This document shows positions 1 through 5,521 of a stretch of 6,528 nt of DNA, piece after piece (the stretch's first letter is position 1; the number at the start of each line of letters is the position of its first letter). Origin of the DNA: DATAPE01 sp034667525 (GTDB lineage: Bacteria > Actinomycetota > CADDZG01 > WHSQ01); assembly GCA_034667525.1 (NCBI GenBank), contig JAXDJO010000045.1, positions 1 to 6,528 of the forward strand, written 5' to 3'. The position numbers and the translations under genes are program-made. The notes under the pieces were generated by a model that worked only from the letters and a program-made list of their open reading frames with translations, did not search any database and was not told where the DNA came from.

Positions 1-209
1 GGCTCGGGTGGTCAGCGGCGGCTCGGGTGGTCAGCGGCGGCTCGGGTGGTCAGCTGCGGCTCGGGTGGTCAGCTGCGGCTCGGGTGGTCAGCTGCGGCTC
101 GGGTGGTCAGCTGCGGCTCGGGTGGTCAGCGGCGGCTCGGGTGGTCAGCTGCGGCTCGGGTGGTCAGCTGCGGCTCGGGTGGTCAGCTGCGGCTCGGGTG
201 GTCAGCCGC
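1..209. repeat. 19-bp tandem repeat array, at least 11 copies
   Basis: Eleven consecutive copies of a 19-bp unit, plus-strand consensus GGCTCGGGTGGTCAGCTGC, begin at 1, 20, 39, 58, 77, 96, 115, 134, 153, 172 and 191. Eighteen of the 19 positions are identical in every copy. Only unit position 17 varies, in the order G,G,T,T,T,T,G,T,T,T,C. The array starts in repeat at the window edge, so its full size is unknown. The right end overlaps the last codon and stop of the minus-strand esterase. There are no spacers, so it is not CRISPR. Because 19 is not a multiple of 3 and the plus-strand unit has no stop, all three plus frames stay open through it; the glycine/serine/arginine-rich peptides they would encode are artefacts. 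On the minus strand every unit carries TGA. Seven copies contain the self-complementary CAGCTG, which would let neighbouring units pair as 6-bp stems in RNA. No other gene is seen in 1-201. Confidence 0.97.
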
Positions 210-861
210 CTGCGGTTTTGTCCTCGAGCCATGGGATCAGGTCGCGGAGGAAGCCGGGGTCGATCGTGTGGCCCATCGGAGATTCGCGGTAGAGGACCGA
301 GGCTCCCGCGTTCTCCAATCGTTGTTTCGCATCTCTCCCCCACTCGACGCCGATGACCGGGTCCAGCGTGCCGTGGCCGATGGCCGCGGGGAATCCTGAA
401 AGATCCGAGAGTTCGAGCTCGTGGCCCTCGACGGTCGGCACGAACCCGCTCAGCGCGAGCAATGCCGGGGGACGGGCGCGCCGGGCATCAAGTCCCATTC
501 CATAGGTCATCACGGCCCCCTGGGAGAAGCCGCCGAGGACAACGTGGTCGAGGGGGACTCCGAAGCTTTCGGGGATGGCGTCGAGCCAGCGGCTGACACG
601 CGCCGCGGTGGGCAGGAAAGTGTCGGCACCCGGATATCCGGGTTTGGCCACGACATACCAGTGGGCGCCGGGTAGTCCCGGCAGAATCAGAGGGCCGCGG
701 GGGGCAAGCCCGAGAAGACGCCGCGCCGGGTCGAGGATGTCGAAGAGCGGGAAGAGGTCGTTCTCGTCCGCACCCCGGCCGTGGAATAGCACCAGAGCAC
801 CGGCCGGTTCCGCGGCGGGCTCGCGCACGCGGTAGCGAAGCTCGTCGATCCCTCCGGTCAC
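202..861 (-). CDS. alpha/beta-hydrolase, phospholipase/carboxylesterase family
   Basis: A 219-residue serine hydrolase of the Abhydrolase_2 (PF02230) type, small cytosolic esterases acting on carboxyl esters. Visible landmarks: oxyanion-loop motif HGRGADEND at residues 27-35, nucleophile elbow GFSQG at 111-115 with Ser113, acid in GTLDP with Asp167, and the histidine in GHT, His198. Their order and spacing fit a complete catalytic triad, and the length is normal for the family. There is no signal peptide or membrane segment. The start is GTG at 861-859, only 3 nt after the LCP stop codon. The only purine-rich stretch, GGAA, abuts the GTG, so initiation probably depends on coupling to the upstream gene. 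The last Gly codon and the TGA stop fall inside the terminal unit of the tandem repeat, so the C-terminus borders the array directly. The natural substrate cannot be told from sequence; relatives include YpfH- and MhqD-like esterases. Confidence 0.93.
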   Translation of the reverse strand: MTGGIDELRYRVREPAAEPAGALVLFHGRGADENDLFPLFDILDPARRLLGLAPRGPLILPGLPGAHWYVVAKPGYPGADTFLPTAARVSRWLDAIPESFGVPLDHVVLGGFSQGAVMTYGMGLDARRARPPALLALSGFVPTVEGHELELSDLSGFPAAIGHGTLDPVIGVEWGRDAKQRLENAGASVLYRESPMGHTIDPGFLRDLIPWLEDKTAGG

Positions 862-864
862 TTC

Positions 865-2325
865 CTACGCCGGCCCGTGGCCGAGCACACCTTTCTGACG
901 GCAAACGGGCGGGGGGGCCGCAGGCTTCGGCAGGGGGATGGGAACGAGCTGAACGATCCTCTTGGTCTTGAAGTGCTTGCCGACGATCACGGCGACGTCG
1001 ACTCCGGGCCGCGTCTTGCCGGGCGCAACATTGGCCCCCGGTATGGCGGCGGCTATCAACTTGGCTTCCTTCTTTGCGCCGGCACGGTAGCGGATCATCG
1101 TCTGCTTGTGGTTGAAGCTCGAAGCGTTGCCCACTTCGGCAAGGATGATCGATCCCGTTGTCGTCGTCGTAGCCGCGGTCAGTTCGCTCGCCGCTTTGTG
1201 GGCCGCTCCCGCGCCAAAGGTGCCGTTATAAACGCCGACCCTGATCTTTGATGGATTCACGTTGGGGGCGCCGTCGGCGGCCGCGGGTGATTTGTTCTCG
1301 GCGAGGGCCCTGAACATCACCCGCATCGCGAGAGGATCGGCGGCCACTATGTCGGAGATGGCGCCCGACTTGAGAGTGATCTGTTTGGGGCCGAGGTTGG
1401 GAACCGTGTAAGCCTCGTAGTGCTTCGGGTCGAAGCTCCGGAACCGCTGCGCCAAGCGGGTGGCGTCGCGCAGGGAGGTGTAGTCGTCTATCCGAAGGTT
1501 CTTTCCGACGGCTCTATAGATCGCGGCGACCTTTCCGGGATTGAAGAGCGTCGACTTCTGCGTCCCCTTGGCCACCGCCGCCTGCAGAAACCGCTGCTGA
1601 TTCTGGATCCGGGTGAAATCGCCATTGGCGAAGACTTCCCGGGCGCGCACGAAACGGAGCGCCTCGTCCCCATTGAAGTGGATCATCCCAGGCTTGGTTA
1701 CCTGGAGTCCCGTATGCGTGTCGAACGGGATCTTCTGCTGCACGCAGACATCAACGCCGCCGATCGCGTTGACAAGCTGGCGAAATCCATCGAGATTGAC
1801 CTGGACGTAGTGATTGATCGGCAGACCCGTGAGGTCTTTAATCGTCGCGATGAGATTGTTGCTGCCACCTGGAGCGATCGCAGAGTTGATCTTGTCGCGT
1901 CCCCGACCATGGATCTTCACGTAAAGATCCCGCGGGAACTGAATCATGGTGACGTGATTGGTCTGTGGATCGACGTGGGCCAGGATAATCGTGTCCGCTC
2001 GTCGGCCCGGCACCGCGTTGGCCCCCAGCTTCAGCTGCTGCTTCTTGGTCAGCCCGGCGCGGGAGTCCGAGCCCACCAGCAGCGCATTGAAGGGCTTTTG
2101 CTGATTGGAGGGCGGGGTTACCTGGCTAAAGTGGCGCTGGACTTCACCTTGAAGGTGCTGATAAGCCCACACCGCGAAGCCGCCGCCTCCAACTATCAGG
2201 ATGAGCAACGCCACCAGTGCCCACTGCCACCAGTGAGTCATGTGCTTGCGCTTGCGCGTACGCGTGCTCCGCACCATGGACGAATAGTCGGCGCTCGAGC
2301 TCTTCTTACGGAAAGGGTTATTCAT
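865..2325 (-). CDS. LytR-CpsA-Psr (LCP) family cell-wall glycopolymer ligase with LytR_C domain
   Basis: A 486-residue membrane-anchored LCP protein. The family transfers undecaprenyl-phosphate-linked glycopolymers (teichoic acids, arabinogalactan or capsule) to peptidoglycan on the outer membrane face. Residues 1-30 are basic and cytoplasmic, and a single membrane segment spans about 33-55. The LCP domain (PF03816) spans about 80-255, with LLVGSDSRA at 82-90, RRADT at 108-112, FPRDLYV at 130-136, RFVRARE at 224-230 and GDFTRIQNQQRF at 235-246. Asp111, Arg132, Arg227, Arg229, Asp236, Arg239 and Gln243 keep the spacing I recall for the pyrophosphate/metal-binding residues of pneumococcal Cps2A, so it should be active. 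A LytR_C domain (PF13399) covers about 360-450 (IRVGVYNGT at 361-369), followed by a Pro-rich tail. The start is ATG at 2325-2323 without a Shine-Dalgarno sequence; in-frame ATGs at codons 17 and 29 have none either. It lies 67 bp after the lyase stop and 3 nt before the esterase start. Confidence 0.95.
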   Translation of the reverse strand: MNNPFRKKSSSADYSSMVRSTRTRKRKHMTHWWQWALVALLILIVGGGGFAVWAYQHLQGEVQRHFSQVTPPSNQQKPFNALLVGSDSRAGLTKKQQLKLGANAVPGRRADTIILAHVDPQTNHVTMIQFPRDLYVKIHGRGRDKINSAIAPGGSNNLIATIKDLTGLPINHYVQVNLDGFRQLVNAIGGVDVCVQQKIPFDTHTGLQVTKPGMIHFNGDEALRFVRAREVFANGDFTRIQNQQRFLQAAVAKGTQKSTLFNPGKVAAIYRAVGKNLRIDDYTSLRDATRLAQRFRSFDPKHYEAYTVPNLGPKQITLKSGAISDIVAADPLAMRVMFRALAENKSPAAADGAPNVNPSKIRVGVYNGTFGAGAAHKAASELTAATTTTTGSIILAEVGNASSFNHKQTMIRYRAGAKKEAKLIAAAIPGANVAPGKTRPGVDVAVIVGKHFKTKRIVQLVPIPLPKPAAPPPVCRQKGVLGHGPA

Positions 2326-2334
2326 GAGCCGGCG

Positions 2335-2362
2335 ATCATCCGTTCTGGGAGCGCGCGCTCAA
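2335..2362 (-). promoter_or_regulatory. weak candidate promoter for the LCP gene
   Basis: In the 67-bp gap between the lyase and LCP genes the minus strand reads TTGAGC (2362-2357), a 16-bp spacer, then GATGAT (2340-2335), 9 nt before the LCP ATG. Each hexamer matches four of six consensus bases. A transcript from here would begin about 2 nt from the ATG, which would explain the missing ribosome binding site. The perfect 12-bp palindrome GAGCGCGCGCTC at 2349-2360 overlaps the -35 box. This is a motif match only and could be chance in GC-rich DNA. Confidence 0.25.
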
Positions 2363-2392
2363 CGCAGCAGTACCGCGGGGACAAAAGCGCAG

Positions 2393-3853
2393 TCAGTCCC
2401 GGCCGGGGACGCCGGGCTCGGTCATCGGCATCACATCGAGGACCTTGTCGAGCTCCTCGACCGGCATGATCTCGTGCTCGAGCGCGACCTCCCGGATCGT
2501 CTTGCGCTCCGCGTATGCCTGCTTCGCCAGCTTCGCCGCATCCTCGTAGCCGATGTAATCGGTCAATGCCGTGCACAGCATCAAGGACTGCTCGACGAGC
2601 GCACGGCACCGTTCCTCGTCCGCTTCGATCCCAGCGATGCATTTCTCGGTGAAAGCGGTTACCCCGTTGGCGAGCAGACGGATGGCGAACATCAGGTTGT
2701 AACCGAACAGCGGCCAGAAGACGTTGAGGTCCAGCTGGCCCGCTTGGACCCCAAGAGCAATGGTTTCGTCGCATCCGACGACCTGGAAGCAAACCATTGT
2801 CATCATCTCGGCCATCGACGGATTGACTTTGCCGGGCATGATCGAGGAACCCGGCTGTACGGGAGGAAGGATTATCTCGGCTATCGCGGTCCGGGGGCCG
2901 GAAGCGAGCAACTTCAGGTCGGACGCGATACGGGAAATCTCGAGGGCCGTGTTCCGCACGGCGCTCGACAGATGCGCCATGTCGGCCCCCGATTGGGTGA
3001 GACGAAAGAAATTGTCTCCCCGACGGACGTCGAACCCGGTGATGCTTCTCAGATGCTGGATGACTCCGTCGACGTAATCGGGCTGCGCGTTGATGCCGGT
3101 TCCCGCCGCCGTTGCGCCGAGGTTGAGCTCCTCCAGCGTCGTCGCAGCTTCCCGGATGCGGCTGATGGCTTTCTCCATCGCGGCGGCATAGCCGGAGAAC
3201 TCTTGGCCCAAGCGGATCGGCACCGCGTCCTGCATGTGCGTGCGCGCCACTTTGAGGACGCCATCGAAAGCTTCTGCTTTCTCCGACAGCGCCCCCGACA
3301 GACCTCCCAGCGCGGCTAGCAACACCGGTGTGGCCCGCAGCGCCCCCAGTCGTACGGCGGTGGGGTTGGTGTCGTTGGAAGACTGCGCCATGTTGACGTC
3401 GTCATTGGGATGCACCTTCCGCTGCGATCCGTCGGCCGCCAGGATCTGCGTGGCTCGGTTTGCCAAAACCTCGTTGACGTTCATGTTGTGCGAGGTGCCC
3501 GCTCCCGCCTGCCAAGGATCGACGACAAAGTGTCTGTCGTGCTGACCGGAGAGAGCCTCGTCGGCGGCAGCGACTATCGCTTCACCGAGGACTTTGTCGA
3601 GCCTGCCGGTGTCCATGTTCGAGAGGGCAGCTGCCTTCTTGACGGTGATCATTCCCCACAGGTAGTCGGGCTGCGGCGGAAGGCCGGAGATAGGAAAGTT
3701 GTCGCGTGCTCGCTGAGTCTGGGCGCCGTATAGCGCGTCTTTGGGAACCTGCACCTCGCCGAGCGTGTCCTTCTCGGTTCTGAACTCTGTCATCTCGATC
3801 CCCTCACCGGATGCCGGGCGCGCACCTGCTGGTCCCCCTGCCGTCACCGTCAT
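2393..3853 (-). CDS. aspartate ammonia-lyase / class II fumarase family lyase
   Basis: A homotetrameric-type lyase of the aspartase/fumarase superfamily (Lyase_1, PF00206, with FumaraseC_C) that forms or hydrates fumarate in the cytosol. Numbered from the ATG at 3853 (486 residues): GAGTSHNMN at 117-125, HPNDDVN at 148-154, QSSND at 157-161, RTHMQDAVP at 204-212 with the active-site His206, and the mobile SS loop GSSIMPGKVNP at 335-345 with catalytic Ser337. The C-terminal domain ends in a MTEPG motif. Substrate is uncertain. GAGTS-NMN, DAVP-LGQEF, AGQL-LNV and the C-terminal ELDKVLD-MT-PG recall Bacillus-type aspartases; HPNDDVN, QSSND and the GK of the SS loop recall fumarases. Start: ATG 3853-3851 overlaps the upstream stop as ATGA and has a strong GGGAGGT site 5 nt upstream. 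A second in-frame ATG at 3793-3791 has GAGGGG 6 nt upstream and is exactly where family homology begins (MTEFRTEKD), giving 466 residues. The extra 20 N-terminal residues are Gly/Ala-rich and not conserved. An earlier in-frame ATG at 3925 lies within the upstream gene. Confidence 0.93.
   Translation of the reverse strand: MTVTAGGPAGARPASGEGIEMTEFRTEKDTLGEVQVPKDALYGAQTQRARDNFPISGLPPQPDYLWGMITVKKAAALSNMDTGRLDKVLGEAIVAAADEALSGQHDRHFVVDPWQAGAGTSHNMNVNEVLANRATQILAADGSQRKVHPNDDVNMAQSSNDTNPTAVRLGALRATPVLLAALGGLSGALSEKAEAFDGVLKVARTHMQDAVPIRLGQEFSGYAAAMEKAISRIREAATTLEELNLGATAAGTGINAQPDYVDGVIQHLRSITGFDVRRGDNFFRLTQSGADMAHLSSAVRNTALEISRIASDLKLLASGPRTAIAEIILPPVQPGSSIMPGKVNPSMAEMMTMVCFQVVGCDETIALGVQAGQLDLNVFWPLFGYNLMFAIRLLANGVTAFTEKCIAGIEADEERCRALVEQSLMLCTALTDYIGYEDAAKLAKQAYAERKTIREVALEHEIMPVEELDKVLDVMPMTEPGVPGRD
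3800..3805 (-). promoter_or_regulatory. internal ribosome binding site for the shorter lyase form
   Basis: The minus strand reads GAGGGG, then 6 nt (ATCGAG), then ATG at 3793-3791. This is a good Shine-Dalgarno placement directly before the first conserved residues of the lyase. It supports the 466-residue form as an alternative or even the main product. Confidence 0.5.
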
Positions 3854-4302
3854 CGCAGACCTCCCAGTTGCGCCATCGCAAGTGCACTGAACAGCAGCCC
3901 CAAGAGCAACGCGGTCGCCCACCACAGCAGGGGCGGAGCTGCGCGATGGCCGGAGAAAGAGCGACGGTTCGCCCTCTCACCGTAAGCGCTCGGTGCATCG
4001 AGGGAGATCTCCATAAGGATCAGGCGAGCGTCGTCGAGCTGAAACCGACGCACGAGGACCGCAACGGGGGCCCACGGATTGGAGCCCGCATATATCCACG
4101 CCCCCAGCGCGTTGCGATCCTTCAACGTCCTGGTGTCGATTCCCCCTTCTTGAAGACGCCCGACGAGGAGATGCGCGTCTATGTCGTTGCGCGCTTTAGT
4201 GAGTTCGATCCACTGGGAATCTCCGCCGCGTTCCCCCACAGGAGTGGGGGGCACGTTGGCGGGAGGCCGATCTAGCGGGGGCACGTCGAGGCGAGAGGGC
4301 AT
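3850..4302 (-). CDS. DUF2007-like protein with C-terminal transmembrane segment
   Basis: A 150-residue protein. Residues 1-28 are Pro-rich and probably disordered. Residues about 30-100 (WIELTKARNDIDAHLLVGRL onward, then TRTLKDRNALGAWIYAGSNP, then VLVRRFQLDDARLIL) resemble the DUF2007 'putative prokaryotic signal transducing protein' fold (PF09413), which has a small ferredoxin/GlnB-like shape. A basic linker at 104-120 leads to a hydrophobic segment at about 123-145 (LLWWATALLLGLLFSALAMA), predicted to be a single C-terminal membrane anchor. The protein then ends at LGGLR, leaving the domain in the cytoplasm if tail-anchored. The start is ATG 4302-4300; AGGT 7 nt upstream overlaps the stop codon of the acyl-CoA dehydrogenase gene, 9 bp away. 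Its TGA stop overlaps the lyase ATG. The biochemical role is unknown; the family assignment comes from sequence pattern, not from a search. Confidence 0.82.
   Translation of the reverse strand: MPSRLDVPPLDRPPANVPPTPVGERGGDSQWIELTKARNDIDAHLLVGRLQEGGIDTRTLKDRNALGAWIYAGSNPWAPVAVLVRRFQLDDARLILMEISLDAPSAYGERANRRSFSGHRAAPPLLWWATALLLGLLFSALAMAQLGGLR
3859..3865 (-). promoter_or_regulatory. strong ribosome binding site for the lyase (upstream start)
   Basis: The minus strand reads GGGAGGT, 5 nt before the ATG at 3853-3851, and that ATG shares bases with the preceding TGA. The match to the anti-Shine-Dalgarno core (GGAGGT) is complete and the spacing is ideal. It lies within the last codons of the DUF2007-like gene and argues for translational coupling. 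Confidence 0.6.
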
Positions 4303-4311
4303 TCGATGTAC

Positions 4312-5472
4312 CTACAGACGCCCAAAGATGCGGCGCGCGATAACCACCCGCTGGATCTGGTTGGTTCCCTCGTAGATCTGGGTGATCTTGGCATCCCGCA
4401 TGAATCTCTCTACCGGGTACTCACGGATGTAGCCGTACCCCCCCAGGGCCTGCACGCAGTCGGTCGTTACCGACATGGCAACGTCGGACGCATAGCACTT
4501 CGCGATGGCAGCCCAGTAGGAGACGTCGGCGTCCTCATCGTCGATCGCCTTTGCAGCTCTATAAGTGGCCAGGCGCGCCGTCTCTATCTTCATCGCCATG
4601 TCCGCGAACATGAACTGCATCCCCTGGAATGCAGCCACCGGCTTGCCGAATTGTTCTCGCTCGGTGCAATAGCCAACAGCGAAGTCGAACGCTCCCTGTG
4701 CGATACCCAAAGCTTGTGCCGCGATCGTCGGTCGGGAGAAATCGAGCGTGCGCATCGCCAACTGGAAGCCGCCACCGACGGGACCGATCACCGCATCGTC
4801 ACCGACGCGCACAGAATCGAGAATCACCTCGCGCGTGGGCGAGCCGCGGATACCCATCTTGTCTTCCTTGCGGCCCAGAGAAAACCCTTCCATGTCGCTT
4901 GACAGAAGAAAGGCCGTGATGTTGTTGCCCTTCTCTCCATCGGGGTCCGTCACCGCGAAGTAGGTGTAGAGATCGGTCGCTCCGGCCCCCGTGATGAACC
5001 GCTTGGAGCCGGACAGAACCCATTCGTTGCCGTCGCGCACCCCGCGGGAGCGCATCGCGGCAGCGTCCGATCCCGAGCCCGGTTCGGTGAGGCAATAGGA
5101 CATCCGGTGGTCACCTGCGGCGATGCCCGTGCAGACGAGCTTCCTTTGCTCCTCGCTGCCCGCGAGCAGGACGGGTATGGCTCCAAGCTTGTTTACGCCG
5201 GGGATCAACGAAACGCCTGCCGAGACCCGCGACAGCTCCTCAGTCAGGATGCATAGCTCGACCGACCCGCCCCCGTAGCCTCCGTACTCCTCGGGATAGG
5301 AGACCCCCGCGAGGCCGTTCTTGATGAGGATCTCGTCGATATCCCACGGGTATTCGTCGGCCTGGTCGATCTCAGCCGCGCGAGGAGCGATCTTGTCCTC
5401 GGCCAGCTCGCGCACCGATTGGCGGAACGCGTCCTGCTCCTCGGTGAAGGAGAAATTGAGACCCTCGATCAT
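4312..5472 (-). CDS. acyl-CoA dehydrogenase (short/branched-chain type)
   Basis: An FAD-dependent acyl-CoA dehydrogenase of 386 residues, the usual length. The family introduces a 2,3 double bond into an acyl-CoA and passes electrons to ETF. Domains in order: N-terminal helical domain about 5-118, middle beta domain with the signature YCLTEPGSGSDAA at 126-138 and GSKRFITGAGATD at 155-167, then the C-terminal helical domain from about 227 with REQFGKP at 272-278, QALGGYGY at 341-348 and IYEGTNQIQR at 366-375. Glu368 sits at the catalytic-base position of short- and medium-chain enzymes. I chose ATG 5472-5470 because homology begins just after it (MIEGLNFSFTEEQ); the open frame continues upstream to 5865 but that part is antisense to ccr and has no family similarity. 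No proper ribosome site precedes the ATG (AAGG is only 2 nt away). It is divergent from ccr, so butyryl-CoA or methylsuccinyl-CoA are plausible substrates, but sequence does not settle this. Confidence 0.95.
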   Translation of the reverse strand: MIEGLNFSFTEEQDAFRQSVRELAEDKIAPRAAEIDQADEYPWDIDEILIKNGLAGVSYPEEYGGYGGGSVELCILTEELSRVSAGVSLIPGVNKLGAIPVLLAGSEEQRKLVCTGIAAGDHRMSYCLTEPGSGSDAAAMRSRGVRDGNEWVLSGSKRFITGAGATDLYTYFAVTDPDGEKGNNITAFLLSSDMEGFSLGRKEDKMGIRGSPTREVILDSVRVGDDAVIGPVGGGFQLAMRTLDFSRPTIAAQALGIAQGAFDFAVGYCTEREQFGKPVAAFQGMQFMFADMAMKIETARLATYRAAKAIDDEDADVSYWAAIAKCYASDVAMSVTTDCVQALGGYGYIREYPVERFMRDAKITQIYEGTNQIQRVVIARRIFGRL

Positions 5473-5478
5473 GGCCTT

Positions 5479-5484
5479 AGCGTA
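5479..5484 (-). promoter_or_regulatory. candidate -10 box for leaderless acyl-CoA dehydrogenase mRNA
   Basis: The minus strand reads TACGCT, a TAnnnT hexamer, with 6 nt between it and the ATG at 5472. That is the placement seen for leaderless actinobacterial genes, where transcription starts at the A of ATG, and would explain the lack of a usable Shine-Dalgarno sequence. A TTGAAG lies at 5504-5499, but the 14-bp spacer is short. Confidence 0.35.
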
Positions 5485-5488
5485 ATCT
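5483..5488 (+). promoter_or_regulatory. weak candidate -10 box for ccr
   Basis: TAATCT, a TAnnnT hexamer, is 33 nt upstream of the ccr GTG, leaving room for a leader of roughly 25-30 nt that contains the ribosome site. No convincing -35 sits at 16-18 bp; TTGAGA at 5456-5461 is 21 bp away and inside the acyl-CoA dehydrogenase coding region. Confidence 0.25.
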
Positions 5489-5510
5489 CTGACGCTCCCT
5501 TCAACGAAGC

Positions 5511-5516
5511 AAGGAG
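5511..5516 (+). promoter_or_regulatory. ribosome binding site of ccr
   Basis: AAGGAG lies 5 nt upstream of the GTG at 5522. This is a near-ideal Shine-Dalgarno sequence and fixes the non-ATG start of ccr. Confidence 0.85.
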
Positions 5517-5521
5517 ACGCC

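Larger units (their letters stand above)
5479..5496. promoter_or_regulatory. candidate operator dyad in the ccr/acyl-CoA dehydrogenase divergent region
   Basis: An inverted repeat AGCGTnA-N4-TnACGCT occupies 18 bp, with six matched positions per half and one mismatch pair. It lies within the 49-bp gap between the two divergent start codons and covers both candidate -10 boxes (TACGCT on minus, TAATCT on plus). Its size and place suit a dimeric repressor such as TetR, MarR or GntR types, but no regulator gene is in view and the site is unproven. Confidence 0.4.

Noticed and set aside
1..209. CRISPR array
   Set aside because: Units are head-to-tail with no spacers and are shorter than CRISPR repeats; no cas gene is present.
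8..399. Three overlapping plus-strand open frames rich in Gly, Ser, Arg and Trp across the repeat
   Set aside because: They exist because the 19-bp unit lacks plus-strand stops and shifts frame each copy; the downstream parts are antisense to the esterase and have no start signal or family features.
2379..2400. Inverted repeat GGGAC...GTCCC at the lyase 3' end as a terminator
   Set aside because: The 5-bp stem has a 13-nt loop and no following U-tract on the minus strand; it is too weak to call.
1420..3319. Two long plus-strand open frames (349 and 331 residues) antisense to the LCP and lyase genes
   Set aside because: They are typical shadows in GC-rich DNA: compositionally odd, without recognisable domains or ribosome sites, and opposite two clearly real proteins.
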